Shown here piece after piece: positions 9,755 to 18,783 of a stretch of 64,000 nucleotides of DNA. Both the position numbers and the translations under genes were made by a program. The DNA is taken from NCBI RefSeq assembly GCF_007421815.1, contig NZ_VLNT01000002.1, positions 124,001-188,000 on the forward strand, read 5' to 3'. The notes beneath the pieces were generated by a model. The model did no database searches and was not told the DNA's origin. It saw only the letters and a program-made list of their open reading frames with translations. Source of the stretch: Aeromicrobium piscarium (lineage in GTDB: Bacteria; Actinomycetota; Actinomycetes; Propionibacteriales; Nocardioidaceae). Numbering within the stretch: the first letter of the stretch is position 1; each line of letters begins with the position of its first letter.

Positions 9755-11743
9755 CTACGGCAGGAAGCTCGCTCGCTCCCGTCCCTCGGGATACGGCAAC
9801 ACGTAGGTCACGGGAATTCGCCCTGGCCCGGCCACGCGGCGCTGGCGGCGGCCGACCACCATCCCGATGAGACCGGCGATCAACGCGGCGGCGATCGCCG
9901 GGAGGCCCTTGCGCAGCATCGGCAGCGCGATCGTGCGCACGACGTCGAGGTCGTCCTGGGCGAGCGCGGCCGATCCCGTCACGCCGCTGCCCGAACCCCC
10001 CGCCGACGGTTCCGGACCGGAGACAGAGGGGCTGTCGTCGCCGCCACCGATCATGACCTCGAGACGACGGACGAACTCATCGACCATCGTGTTGCTGACC
10101 TCGGCGAGCAGGCTGCGGCCGAACTGGGCGGCCCGGCCCGAGACATTCAGCTCGGTGGCGACGTCGACGAGCGTGCCGCCCTCCGCCGGCTTGAGCTCGG
10201 CAGTGATCAGAGCGTTTGCCGAACCGCTGCCTTTCTGCTCACGGCCGCGGGCGTCGATCACGGCTCGATGGGCGACGTCATCGCGCTCACGAAAGCTGGC
10301 TGTGCCTTGATACTCGAGGCAGGCAGCGAAGCCGATACCTGCGAGACGGCCTTGCGCGCGCAGGTCGTCGCGTTCAGCCAGCAGCGACGTGAGGTCCGAG
10401 ATCTCGATGGCCTTGTCGAGCACGCCCGGGTAATCGCCCGAGTCGTACTCAGTGCCGCTGGGGATCCGGTACGGGAACTCGTCGGGTCCGATGAAGTTCC
10501 GGCGCCTCAACTCCAGCCGATCCACGCCCAGATCCCGGGCGACGGCGTCGACCGCAGCCTCGATCGCGTAATTGGTCGGCGACTGGCCGAAGCCTCGAAC
10601 CGCGACCTGTCCGGTCTTGTTGGTCGTGACCGCGGTGGCGTTGTATGCCGCGCTCGGTATCCGATACGGGCCGACGATCGCGCCGATCGGCTTCGCGAGC
10701 TGCAGTGGCGAGCGGCCCGGGTAGGCCCCCTCGTCGTCCAGCACGTCGATGCGGATCGTGGTGAACTCGCCGTCGGCGGTGTACCAGAGCTCGACCTCGA
10801 ACAACCGGTCCGGGCCGTGGAAGTCACCGCCGTGCATGTTCTCGCTGCGGTCCTCGATCAGTTTGACCGGTACGCCGAGCCGGCGGGCCAGGAATCCGGC
10901 GAGGACGCCGTGTTTGATGCCTCGCTTGACGCCATAGCTGCCGCCGACGTCGACGTCGAAGTGGACACGCACACTGTTGCTGGGTATCCGCAGCGCCTCG
11001 GCCACCTGGTCGGGGAATTGCGGCATCTGGATCGAGGCCCAGACATCGAGCACATCCCGGTGCTGGTCCCACTGCGCGACGGCGCCGAAGGTCTCCAGCG
11101 GCACGGTCGAGTTGCGGTTCCAGCGCGTCGTCACGGTGGTGGAGCGACCAGCACGGGCGCGGTCCGCATCGACATCGCCCCAGACGAAACGACGCTGCGC
11201 CATGACATTGGTGCCATGCGAGGGATGCACGAGTGGAGCCTCGTCTTGCGCCGCATGCTCGGGGTCCATGACGAACGGCAGAGGTTCGTAGTCGACCACG
11301 ACCACTTCGGCGCCGTCCTCCGCGATGGCGCGGGAGTCGGCCACCACGGCGGCGATCCACTCGCCCGCGTACCGCGTCGACTCGACAGCCAGCGGGCGCC
11401 ATTGGACCTCGGGAACATCGAGATACTGCCGCAACGGGTTCGTCTCGGCCGCCAGCTCGGCGCCCGTCACCACCGCGACGACGCCGGGGATCTTCAGGGC
11501 CTCCTCGGTGTCGATCGACACGATCCGGGCATGGGGATGCGGACTGGTCACCAGGCCGACCTGCAGCGTGCCCGGCGGCGTGATGTCGGCGACGTAGCAT
11601 CCGCTGCCGGTGACGAATCGTCGGTCCTCGCGGATACGGCCGGGCTGTGACAGGTATCGATGACCGGGTTCGTCATGCACCCCGGAGGCCACACTCTCCT
11701 GAGTGACCGTCATGTCGGGCGCTTGCTCATCGATCGTCGTCAT
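9755..11743 (-). CDS. CoxL-like molybdopterin oxidoreductase N-terminal part fused to CoxG C-terminal part (chimeric gene)
   Basis: 662 residues. Residues 30 to about 477 are the N-terminal half of a xanthine dehydrogenase/CO dehydrogenase large subunit: GRIREDRRFVTGSGCYVADI, VGGSYGVKRG, and AVRGFGQSPTNYAIEAA at 381-397, then DLGVDRLELRRRNFI. After GIGFAACLE the sequence changes to the second half of a CoxG (SRPBCC) protein: YQGTASFRERDD, ARGREQKGSGSA, SGRAAQFGRSLLAEVS, a Gly/Ser linker and a C-terminal membrane helix (about 608-630). The remaining Mo-cofactor-binding C-terminal region, with its catalytic Glu, and the first half of CoxG are absent. The frame is intact, but the oxidoreductase is unlikely to be active. 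I read it as an in-frame deletion scar at about 10310. Confidence 0.85.
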   Translation of the reverse strand: MTTIDEQAPDMTVTQESVASGVHDEPGHRYLSQPGRIREDRRFVTGSGCYVADITPPGTLQVGLVTSPHPHARIVSIDTEEALKIPGVVAVVTGAELAAETNPLRQYLDVPEVQWRPLAVESTRYAGEWIAAVVADSRAIAEDGAEVVVVDYEPLPFVMDPEHAAQDEAPLVHPSHGTNVMAQRRFVWGDVDADRARAGRSTTVTTRWNRNSTVPLETFGAVAQWDQHRDVLDVWASIQMPQFPDQVAEALRIPSNSVRVHFDVDVGGSYGVKRGIKHGVLAGFLARRLGVPVKLIEDRSENMHGGDFHGPDRLFEVELWYTADGEFTTIRIDVLDDEGAYPGRSPLQLAKPIGAIVGPYRIPSAAYNATAVTTNKTGQVAVRGFGQSPTNYAIEAAVDAVARDLGVDRLELRRRNFIGPDEFPYRIPSGTEYDSGDYPGVLDKAIEISDLTSLLAERDDLRAQGRLAGIGFAACLEYQGTASFRERDDVAHRAVIDARGREQKGSGSANALITAELKPAEGGTLVDVATELNVSGRAAQFGRSLLAEVSNTMVDEFVRRLEVMIGGGDDSPSVSGPEPSAGGSGSGVTGSAALAQDDLDVVRTIALPMLRKGLPAIAAALIAGLIGMVVGRRQRRVAGPGRIPVTYVLPYPEGRERASFLP

Positions 11744-12240
11744 GACGTGCTCACCTTGTCCTCCTCCGCGATACCGGCGACGACAGTGGCCACGGCCTCG
11801 CGGATCTGCACATAGCCGGTGCAGCGGCAGATATTGCCGCCGATGGCCTCATCGATGTCCTCGGTGCTGGGGGTGGGATTGCTGTCGATCAAGGCCTGCA
11901 CGGCCAGGACCATGCCCGGCGTGCAGAAGCCGCACTGCAGCGCGTGGGTCTCACAGAACGCATCTTGGACGGCATTGAGCTCGCCCCGCGGACCGGACAG
12001 TCCCTCGATCGTCGTGACCGACTGCCCCTCGGCCTGCGCGGCGAGCATGATGCACGAGCGAATCGGCGTGCCGTTGAGCAATACCGTGCAGGCCCCGCAG
12101 ACACCGTGCTCACAGCCCAGGTGGGTACCGGTGAGACCCAGCTGGTCACGCAGGAAGTCCGCCAAGCTGGTGCGCGCAGATGTCGCGCAGTTCCGCCACT
12201 CCCCGTTGACCTCGAGGCCGACATACTGATCCGTGGTCAT
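11740..12240 (-). CDS. 2Fe-2S subunit of CO dehydrogenase/xanthine dehydrogenase family (CoxS-like)
   Basis: 166 residues. The N-terminal plant-ferredoxin-type cluster motif is GCEHGVCGACTVLLNG with a fourth Cys in IRSCIML. The C-terminal helical domain has CGFCTPG and CRCTGY for the second cluster. This is the electron-transfer subunit that links the molybdenum subunit to an FAD subunit. It overlaps the CoxL-like gene by 4 nt (ATGA). No FAD-binding (CoxM-like) gene is present anywhere in the cluster, which fits loss of function after the downstream deletion or use of another acceptor. Confidence 0.95.
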   Translation of the reverse strand: MTTDQYVGLEVNGEWRNCATSARTSLADFLRDQLGLTGTHLGCEHGVCGACTVLLNGTPIRSCIMLAAQAEGQSVTTIEGLSGPRGELNAVQDAFCETHALQCGFCTPGMVLAVQALIDSNPTPSTEDIDEAIGGNICRCTGYVQIREAVATVVAGIAEEDKVSTS

Positions 12241-12243
12241 CCT

Positions 12244-13053
12244 CTACTCCTTCGCGGCGGCAGCATCGAGCTGCTCGCAGAATGCATGGACTTCGGCGGC
12301 GAAATCGCCGGGATTGTCGGCATTGGACAGGTGACCGGCGTCGGGCAGCACCACCAGATCGGCTCGCGCTAGACCGGCGACGATCTCCTCCGAAAGCGGT
12401 CTCGGGGTCTTCTGATCGCGATCTCCCCACACGACGCGAGCCGGGGCGGCGATCCTGCCGAGGAGGTCGCGGATGTCGATCCCGAAACACGCCTCGACGG
12501 CAGCGATGTAGCTGTCCCTGTCCATCTGCGCGATCGCGCGACGCACGGCCTCGGCGTCGGGCGGATACGGTTCGCGGAACGTGTCCGCGAGGTACCGATC
12601 GGCGACTGCCGGCATCGACAGAGTCCTGGCCTGCTCGACCGAGCTCGCGATCTTCGCGACAGCCACATCGGCATCGAGACCGACAAAGCTGTCGGCCACG
12701 ACCATGCCTCGTACGCGCTCGGGACGGTGTGCGGCGAGAACGATCGCCTGTATGCCGCCCAGCGAGACTCCCACCACCGTGCACCGGTCCGCGTCCGCGT
12801 CATCCAGGATCGCCACGAGATCCTCGGTCCACGACGTCACCGACTGCTCCGTGGCTGCTTCGGACGATCCGTGGCCCCGCGTATCGGGCAGGATCAGCCG
12901 ATACTGCTCCTGCAGCAAGGCGCGGCATCGCCCCCACATGCCACGGTCGGCGCCGAGGCTGTGCAACAGGAGCAGCGTGGGCAGGGCGGGGTCGCCGGCG
13001 ACCTCGTACCCGAGCATCGTGCCGTCGGGTGACCGAGCAAATCGGTCGGTCAT
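12244..13053 (-). CDS. Alpha/beta hydrolase, 3-oxoadipate enol-lactonase-like
   Basis: 269 residues with the full alpha/beta-hydrolase fold signature: the oxyanion HSLGADRGMW, nucleophile elbow GVSLGG (Ser), acid in WGDRDQKTP and the terminal His in DAGHLSN. The overall pattern resembles PcaD-type lactonases and related ring-cleavage-product hydrolases. Start ATG 13053 overlaps the ABC ATPase stop by 4 nt, and the CoxS-like gene follows after 3 nt. This places it inside a translationally coupled operon, so I infer that it processes a product or substrate of the same pathway. The precise substrate is unknown. Confidence 0.88.
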   Translation of the reverse strand: MTDRFARSPDGTMLGYEVAGDPALPTLLLLHSLGADRGMWGRCRALLQEQYRLILPDTRGHGSSEAATEQSVTSWTEDLVAILDDADADRCTVVGVSLGGIQAIVLAAHRPERVRGMVVADSFVGLDADVAVAKIASSVEQARTLSMPAVADRYLADTFREPYPPDAEAVRRAIAQMDRDSYIAAVEACFGIDIRDLLGRIAAPARVVWGDRDQKTPRPLSEEIVAGLARADLVVLPDAGHLSNADNPGDFAAEVHAFCEQLDAAAAKE

Positions 13054-13853
13054 GCGCTCGACGCCTTCGCCGACGGGGTGCCCACTACGGTGTCACCGCC
13101 GCCCGGGTCCATCGCCCGCAGCACCCGCTGCCGCAACGCGTCGACGTCCTCCTGAGTGGCATCTGGATCGAGGTGGACATCGTCGGCAAGATGTCCGGGC
13201 GGACGCATCACCAGAACACGGTTGCCCAGCGAGAGCGCCTCGGCGATGTTGTGGGTGATGACGACCCCCGTCTTGTTGCCGGCGCGGACCAACTCCACGA
13301 ACTCCGCGCGCAACGCCTTCGCTGTGATCTCGTCCAGCGCCGAGAAGGACTCGTCGCACAGGATCAGCTCGGGGTCGACCGCGAAGGCCCGTGCGAGCGA
13401 CACACGCTGACGCTGGCCGCCCGAAAGCTGGTGCGGGTAGGAATTCTCGCGGCCGGCCAGTCCGAGCCGTTCGAGCCAGTCGCGGGCCACCGGTTCCCAG
13501 CGCTCCTTCTCGATGCCGGCGAACTTCATCCCCACGCAGACGTTCTGCAACGCGGTACGCCAGGGCAGCAGTCGGGCGTCCTGGAAGACGACGGCGACCT
13601 TGCGACGGAACCAGTCGAATTCGGTATAGGGGTCGTGCCCCTGCACCTGGACGGTCCCTCGCGTCGGCGCGAACAGACCGAGGGTCAGGTTGAACATCGT
13701 GGACTTGCCGCAACCGGTGACACCGACGACGGAGACCAGCTCGCCACGGCTGATCGTGAAGTCCAGGTTCTCGACCGCACGATGACCCGGGAATGTCTTC
13801 TCGACGCGGTCGAACTCGATGATGGCGTCGTTCTCTGGAGCGTAGGTGGTCAT
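13050..13853 (-). CDS. ABC transporter ATP-binding protein (SsuB/TauB-like)
   Basis: 267 residues from ATG 13853, which has GAAGGG about 6 nt upstream. An in-frame ATG at 13859 overlaps the permease stop as ATGA and is the alternative. Motifs: Walker A GVTGCGKST, Q-loop FQDARLLPW, signature LSGGQRQRVSLARA, Walker B LILCDE, and the switch His in THN. This is the nitrate/sulfonate/taurine importer class. It would energise the adjacent permease with the solute-binding lipoprotein encoded further downstream in the cluster. Confidence 0.95.
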   Translation of the reverse strand: MTTYAPENDAIIEFDRVEKTFPGHRAVENLDFTISRGELVSVVGVTGCGKSTMFNLTLGLFAPTRGTVQVQGHDPYTEFDWFRRKVAVVFQDARLLPWRTALQNVCVGMKFAGIEKERWEPVARDWLERLGLAGRENSYPHQLSGGQRQRVSLARAFAVDPELILCDESFSALDEITAKALRAEFVELVRAGNKTGVVITHNIAEALSLGNRVLVMRPPGHLADDVHLDPDATQEDVDALRQRVLRAMDPGGGDTVVGTPSAKASSA

Positions 13854-13855
13854 GG

Positions 13856-14728
13856 TCATCCCTTCGTCGTGACGGGCTCTTCGGCCGAGGGGGCGGAGAG
13901 CTTGGCGGCCGGCGCCTGTGGAATGGCGCGATAGCGCAGCACATAGGACTCGACGGCGTCGATGGCCGCTTGCAGGATCAGCATGCAGACGGCCAGGAGA
14001 AGGGTCCATGAGACGACTGCGGCCATATCGAAGAGCTGCTGAGCGGTCAGGAGCTGCGAACCGACTCCGACGGTGGCGCCGACCAGCTCCGCGATCAGCA
14101 CCATGCGAATGCCGAGTCCGAGGTTCACCTTCCAGGCGGTGAACAGTCCCGGCGTGATGGACGGCAGGGTCACCTCGCGGAAGAGCGCCCAGCGCGTCGG
14201 GCGGAATGACCGCGCCATATCGCGCAGCTCCGCCGGAATGGCGCGATAGGAGTCGTAGGTCTGCAGGGCGAAGCCGGGCAGCGTCACCAGCAGCATGACG
14301 AACCAGACACGCAGCTCGACATTGGAGAACCAGATGACGGCGATGATGACCCAGGACAGCGAAGGGATCCCCTGCACGAATCGGACGATCGGCAGCAGGT
14401 AGCCCGCCGCGAGAGCGTTCGCGCCGGTAAGCAGACCGATGGCGACGCCGACGATGAACGAGCACACGAGGCCGAAACCGACGCGTGCCAGCGTCGTGAA
14501 CAGGTTCTCCAGGCCTTCGGCGCTCGTCACGGTCGCCCACAGATGCTCGGCGACGTCGAGAATGGGCGGGACGTTATAGCCAGAGACCAGGGTGGCCGCG
14601 ATCTGCCAGACCACCAGGAAGAGGACGAGCAGGATCGCGATCTTGGGATCCGCGAGCCGCTGCCACACGGGCTTGCGGGTCACGGGAGCCAGCCCCTCGT
14701 CGGGCTTCGTCGCCTCCGGGATGGCCAT
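13856..14728 (-). CDS. ABC transporter permease (SsuC/TauC-like)
   Basis: 290 residues with about six hydrophobic segments. The cytoplasmic EAA-type loop reads AIPAELRDMARSFRPTRWALFREVTLPSITPGL, typical of BPD_transp_1 importers for sulfonates, nitrate or thiamine precursors. ATG 14728 overlaps the last base of the IclR gene stop (TGATG), so translation is coupled to the regulator. The C-terminal tail is rich in Ala/Pro/Glu. The substrate is undetermined. Confidence 0.93.
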   Translation of the reverse strand: MAIPEATKPDEGLAPVTRKPVWQRLADPKIAILLVLFLVVWQIAATLVSGYNVPPILDVAEHLWATVTSAEGLENLFTTLARVGFGLVCSFIVGVAIGLLTGANALAAGYLLPIVRFVQGIPSLSWVIIAVIWFSNVELRVWFVMLLVTLPGFALQTYDSYRAIPAELRDMARSFRPTRWALFREVTLPSITPGLFTAWKVNLGLGIRMVLIAELVGATVGVGSQLLTAQQLFDMAAVVSWTLLLAVCMLILQAAIDAVESYVLRYRAIPQAPAAKLSAPSAEEPVTTKG

Positions 14729-15534
14729 CAGGACTCCCCTCCAACGGTGGTCAGCTGCGTCGAGAAGTACCGCCGGTCCCCCAGGGCACGCGAGATGTCG
14801 GCGGCCGTCGCGAGCGTCATGTCACGCAGAGCGTCCATACGGTCCGGGCTCATGCGGTGGTCGGGCATGCACAGACCGACCGAGGCGACCACACGGCCGG
14901 TGTGATCCCGGATGGGAGCAGCGATGCCGCTGACATCGTCGCGGTAGCTGCATTGGTTGATGCCGTAGCCGCGTTCACGCACGTCGGTGAGCATCTCGCC
15001 GAGCTCGGCGGGATCGGTGATGGAACGGTCGGTGTACGCGGGCAGAGGCTCCGAGAGGACCCGGTCGATCTCGTCGTGATCACTGTAGGCCAGCAGGACG
15101 CGGCCGGTGGCAACGCAGGTGGCCGGACAGCGACGTCCGACATACGACTTGGCGACGACCTGTTGCGGGCTTTCCAGGCGGTCGATGTAGATGACATCGC
15201 CGTGTTCGTACACCCCCAGATGCACGGTCTCGCGCGACTGCTCGTTGAGCGCCTTCAGGTACGGCGCGGTGACCGCGCGCAGGTCCAGATTCTGTGCCCA
15301 GAGGCTTCCCAGCTCGAAGCATCGCACCCCCGCCGAGTACCGCCCTGTGGACGCATCTTGGCTCACGTAGCCGCGCGCTTGCAGTGAGGCGAGGATCCGG
15401 TGCGTGGTGGCCTTCGGGGACGCCACCTGTTCCGACAGCTCTGTCAGCGCCGTCGGGGCTCCTGATCGGGCCAGAGCTTCCAGGATGTCGAGTGTGCGAG
15501 TGACCAACAACACTGGTTCGGAACTATGTTTCAT
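14728..15534 (-). CDS. IclR-family transcriptional regulator
   Basis: 268 residues from ATG 15534 (MKHSSEP). The N-terminal winged helix (VTRTLDILEALARSG, PKATTHRILASLQARGYV) is followed by the IclR effector domain with GRCPATCVATGRVLLAY and YGINQCSYRDDVSGIAAPI. A TTG at 15570 would add 12 residues but lies beyond an operator-like box, so the ATG is preferred. It is the first gene of the minus-strand catabolic/transport cluster. Two GGAAC-N3-GTTTC boxes overlap and precede its start, implying autoregulation and control of the whole cluster. The effector is unknown. Confidence 0.93.
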   Translation of the reverse strand: MKHSSEPVLLVTRTLDILEALARSGAPTALTELSEQVASPKATTHRILASLQARGYVSQDASTGRYSAGVRCFELGSLWAQNLDLRAVTAPYLKALNEQSRETVHLGVYEHGDVIYIDRLESPQQVVAKSYVGRRCPATCVATGRVLLAYSDHDEIDRVLSEPLPAYTDRSITDPAELGEMLTDVRERGYGINQCSYRDDVSGIAAPIRDHTGRVVASVGLCMPDHRMSPDRMDALRDMTLATAADISRALGDRRYFSTQLTTVGGES

Positions 15535-15562
15535 GTCACACAGTGAACTGGAACACAGTTTC
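15520..15562. promoter_or_regulatory. Two direct GGAAC-N3-GTTTC boxes (probable IclR operator)
   Basis: GGAACTATGTTTC (15520-15532) and GGAACACAGTTTC (15550-15562) are direct copies of one near-palindrome. Their starts are 30 bp apart, about three helical turns, so bound dimers would lie on the same DNA face. The first covers the IclR start codon region and the second lies just upstream. The pattern is of the kind known for IclR proteins. Confidence 0.7.
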
Positions 15563-15636
15563 AAAGTCAAGCCTTCGGCGTCGACCTGCCCTAGAAGAGG
15601 TGGCCTTGAGTCGCTCGTACGGCTCGGAATGGCAGC

Positions 15637-15677
15637 AAAAAAGACAGCACCACCAGGACGGACCTGGTGGTGCTGTC
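15637..15677 (-). terminator. Intrinsic terminator downstream of ilvD
   Basis: The 15-bp perfect stem GACAGCACCACCAGG (15643-15657) and its complement (15663-15677) has a 5-nt loop. On the minus strand six T residues (15642-15637) follow. It lies 43 bp after the ilvD stop and would end ilvD transcription before the divergently regulated IclR cluster. Confidence 0.92.
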
Positions 15678-15720
15678 AGAAGCGGGTGAGGACCCCGCCA
15701 TGTCAGGCGACTCGAACGAG

Positions 15721-17427
15721 CTATCCGCAGACGGCGCCGTCGGCTGCCGAGGAGACGAGCTTCGCGTACTTGGCGAGCACGCCCGTGGTGTACCGCGGCG
15801 GGTTGGGCTCCCAGCCCTGCTGGCGACGCTCGAACTCGTCGGCGTCGATCTCGACCTCGAGCGTGCGATTGGCCATGTCGAGCTCGACGATGTCGCCATC
15901 GCGGACGAACGCGATCGGACCACCGTCGACCGCCTCGGGCGCCACGTGGCCGACACACAGGCCGGTGGTGCCGCCGGAGAAGCGTCCATCGGTCAGCAGC
16001 AGCACGTCCTTGCCGAGGCCGGCGCCCTTGATGGCACCCGTGATCGCGAGCATCTCACGCATGCCGGGACCGCCCTTGGGACCCTCGTAGCGGATGACGA
16101 CCACGTCGCCCGCCACGATCGTGCCGTCCTCCAGCGCATCCATGGCCGCGCGCTCGCCGTCGAAGACGCGGGCGGTGCCACGGAAGACATCGGAGTCGAA
16201 GCCGGCGCTCTTGACGACCGCGCCCTCGGGGGCCAGCGAGCCCTTGAGCACCGTGATGCCGCCGGTGCGGTGGATGGGCTCGGAGAGCGGGCGGATGACG
16301 CTGCCGTCGACCTTGCCATCGAGGCCGAGGTCGCTGAGGTTCTCGGCCATCGTCTTGCCGGTGACCGTGAGGGTGTCGCCGTTCATCAGGCCCGCGTCCA
16401 GCAGCGCCTTCATGACGACCGGGATACCGCCCTTCTGATCGACGTCGTACATGACGTACTTGCCGAAGGGCTTGAGATCGCCGAGATGCGGGACCTTGTC
16501 GCCGATGCGGTTGAAGTCCTCGAGCGTGAGGTCGACCTCGGCCTCACGCGCGATCGCCAGCAGGTGCAGCACGGCATTGGTGGAGCCACCGAGGGCCATG
16601 ACGATGGCGATGGCGTTCTCAAAGGCCTCGCGGGTCATGATCTGGCGAGCCGTGATGCCCTTGCGGAGCAGCTCCACGACGGCCTTGCCGGACTCCTGTG
16701 CGAAGCCGTCGCGGCGGCGGTCGATCGCCGGCGGCGCGGCCGAACCCGGCAGGCTCATGCCGAGCGCCTCGGCGACCGAGGCCATCGTATTGGCGGTGTA
16801 CATGCCGCCACAGGCACCCTCGCCGGGGCAGATGTTGCGCTCGATCTTGTCCAGCTGCTCGCGGGAGATCAGACCCTTCATACAGGCGCCGACACCCTCG
16901 AAACCGTCGATCAGCGTGACATCCTCGCCGTCGACCTTGCCCGGCATGATCGACCCGGCGTAGAGGAAGACACTCGCGAGATCGAGACGGGCAGCGGCCA
17001 TCAACATGCCCGGCAGACTCTTGTCGCAGCCGGCCAGCAGCACCGATCCGTCGAGCCGCTCGGCCATCATCACGGTCTCGACCGAGTCGGCGATGACCTC
17101 GCGACTCACGAGCGAGAAGTGCATACCCTCGTGGCCCATCGAGATGCCGTCGGAGACGCTGATCGTGCCGAACTCGAGCGGGTAGCCGCCGCCGGCGTGC
17201 ACGCCCTCCTTGGACGCCTTCGCGAGGCGGTCGAGCGACAGATTGCAGGGGGTGATCTCATTCCAGCTCGACGCCACGCCGATCTGCGGCTTGACCCAGT
17301 CGTCGTCGCCCATCCCTACCGCGCGGAGCATGCCGCGCGAGGCGGTCGCCTCGATACCGTCGGTAACCGTCCGGCTACGGGGCTTGATGTCGATCTGGTC
17401 CGCGGGAGTGGAGTCGGAAGAGGTCAT
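15721..17427 (-). CDS. ilvD: Dihydroxy-acid dehydratase
   Basis: 568 residues. It dehydrates dihydroxy acids in valine and isoleucine synthesis and so acts after IlvC. Iron-sulfur and active-site signatures are visible: [34 protein letters not shown] and the C-terminal [21 protein letters not shown]. The start is taken as ATG 17427 ([10 protein letters not shown]) because homology begins soon after. The frame is open much further upstream, but that extension is low-complexity and belongs to another gene. No good ribosome-binding site is visible. A strong terminator follows. Confidence 0.96.
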   Translation of the reverse strand: MTSSDSTPADQIDIKPRSRTVTDGIEATASRGMLRAVGMGDDDWVKPQIGVASSWNEITPCNLSLDRLAKASKEGVHAGGGYPLEFGTISVSDGISMGHEGMHFSLVSREVIADSVETVMMAERLDGSVLLAGCDKSLPGMLMAAARLDLASVFLYAGSIMPGKVDGEDVTLIDGFEGVGACMKGLISREQLDKIERNICPGEGACGGMYTANTMASVAEALGMSLPGSAAPPAIDRRRDGFAQESGKAVVELLRKGITARQIMTREAFENAIAIVMALGGSTNAVLHLLAIAREAEVDLTLEDFNRIGDKVPHLGDLKPFGKYVMYDVDQKGGIPVVMKALLDAGLMNGDTLTVTGKTMAENLSDLGLDGKVDGSVIRPLSEPIHRTGGITVLKGSLAPEGAVVKSAGFDSDVFRGTARVFDGERAAMDALEDGTIVAGDVVVIRYEGPKGGPGMREMLAITGAIKGAGLGKDVLLLTDGRFSGGTTGLCVGHVAPEAVDGGPIAFVRDGDIVELDMANRTLEVEIDADEFERRQQGWEPNPPRYTTGVLAKYAKLVSSAADGAVCG

Positions 17428-17479
17428 GGGAAAAGCGTACGACTCGCCTCCGGCAGAACGGCGCGGGGTTATCGCGGAG

Positions 17480-18172
17480 TCAGAAGAACGGGACGGTCGC
17501 GAAGGCGAGCGCCCAGCTGACGAAGCTGCCGACCAGCACGTACTCGGCACGTGTGCCGTCGCCCGGGTCGCGCGAGATCTCGGGGAACCGCAGCACCCCT
17601 TTGGCCGCCATGACGGCGGCGACGGCCGCGTATTGCCCCGCGAGCGCCATCGCGAAGATGAACACGCGCTCGATCGGGCCGAGGATTCGACCGCCCTGGA
17701 GCTCGCGCTCCTCGTCCAGGACCGCGGGCCCGGCCCGGCGCAGCACCGCTCGTACGACCACATTGGCCGATTGCAGCAGGAAGAGCACGACGCCCAGCCC
17801 CAGCACCGCGGTGTCGAGGTCCAGGGTCTCGATCGCCGGTATCTCCAGATCGGCGTACCAGGAACCGATGGGTGCCTCCGTGCGCGGTACGTGCTGTCCG
17901 AAGAGGAGGGCGACAGCGAGTCCCGCGGCCAGGGCCAGAGGGCCCCAGACACCCTGGCGACGTTGGGACGTGAGCCAGAGCATGACGATGGCCATCGCGG
18001 GGAGCAGCGTCCAGATGCCGGACCGCTCCAGGCCGAGCATCGCACCACCGAGCACGTAGACGGCCAAAGCCATGAGGAAAGGAAGCTCCACGGTCCGCAA
18101 CCGGCCTCCGGCGGGCCGGCGGACGAGATCGGCCGCACCCACGGAGGCCAGGAGCAGGGCGACGACGATCAC
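17480..18172 (-). CDS. Multi-pass membrane protein, DUF3307-like C-terminus
   Basis: 230 residues starting at GTG 18172, which overlaps the upstream SatD-like stop by 4 nt (GTGA). There are about six hydrophobic segments. The C-terminal half carries [21 protein letters not shown] sequence (here [10 protein letters not shown]), [12 protein letters not shown] and [12 protein letters not shown]. This resembles the end of DUF3307 proteins that often sit beside satD. The first part is poorly conserved. Function unknown; the pairing with a SatD-like protein is the main clue. It is 52 bp ahead of ilvD on the same strand. Confidence 0.7.
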   Translation of the reverse strand: MIVVALLLASVGAADLVRRPAGGRLRTVELPFLMALAVYVLGGAMLGLERSGIWTLLPAMAIVMLWLTSQRRQGVWGPLALAAGLAVALLFGQHVPRTEAPIGSWYADLEIPAIETLDLDTAVLGLGVVLFLLQSANVVVRAVLRRAGPAVLDEERELQGGRILGPIERVFIFAMALAGQYAAVAAVMAAKGVLRFPEISRDPGDGTRAEYVLVGSFVSWALAFATVPFF

Positions 18173-18783
18173 GGCCGGCCCCAGGCGTCCTTGAGGGCGA
18201 GCGCTCCACTGCGACGCAGGCTCTGCGACACGGCCGACTGGGTGATGCCCTCCTGCTCGGCCAGCTCCTCCTGCGTGTGGCCACGCAGGAGCCCGAGCAC
18301 CAACCGGCGCTGCCGTTCGTCGAGGTCGCTCACGATGTGATCGCGACAGACGGCGTAGGCGTTCACGAACTCCCCCTTCTCGTATCCGTCGGCCGCCCAC
18401 ACACGTGTGCGCAGGCCCCGGATGCGGCGCTCCTGACGCTCGACATCCTCGAGCGCCTCGCGGGCGGCCCACCAGGCCGAGCCGTCCTGGATCAGACCAT
18501 AGGCGCCGGGTCCGACGATCTCGACGTCACCGACGCCGATCCCGGCGCGACAGTCGGCCGGATGGGGCAGACTCAGCCGAAGGATCATCGCCGCGTCCAG
18601 CGCGGTCGCGACATCGGGATAGACCGCCTGGAGCTCGTCGCCTATCGTGGGCTCGAGAGCTTGCACCGCCCCGGGCACCAGCTCGGCCGTGACGGCACAC
18701 GCCTGCAGCACGGCGCGGTGCAGGGCACCGCGATCGTCCCAGGCGCGGGACTCGACGAGATCGCCGATGATTGCAACAGCCAT
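18169..18783 (-). CDS. SatD-like protein with C-terminal helix-turn-helix
   Basis: 204 residues. It opens MAVAIIGDLVESRAW and has the conserved segment IGDELQAVYPDVATAL and GIGVGDVEIVG, as in SatD-family proteins. The C-terminal 55 residues form a sigma-region-4-like HTH: LDERQRRLVLGLLRG, then TQEELAEQEGITQSAVSQSLRR. A DNA-binding role is therefore plausible. It is divergent from the ATP-grasp gene and coupled to the membrane protein downstream. The N-terminal function of the family is not established. Confidence 0.75.
   Translation of the reverse strand: MAVAIIGDLVESRAWDDRGALHRAVLQACAVTAELVPGAVQALEPTIGDELQAVYPDVATALDAAMILRLSLPHPADCRAGIGVGDVEIVGPGAYGLIQDGSAWWAAREALEDVERQERRIRGLRTRVWAADGYEKGEFVNAYAVCRDHIVSDLDERQRRLVLGLLRGHTQEELAEQEGITQSAVSQSLRRSGALALKDAWGRP

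Noticed and set aside
9755..11743. Naming the gene coxL or a functional CO dehydrogenase
   Set aside because: The form I active-site loop VAYxCSFR is absent, the C-terminal third is missing and there is no CoxM gene.
13860..14540. N-terminal extension of the ABC ATPase frame
   Set aside because: It overlaps the permease gene out of frame and has no ATPase motifs; the ATPase starts at 13853 or 13859.
17428..18138. N-terminal extension of the ilvD frame
   Set aside because: The extra 237 residues are Arg/Ser-rich, overlap the SatD-linked membrane gene and have no match to IlvD, whose conserved start is near 17427.
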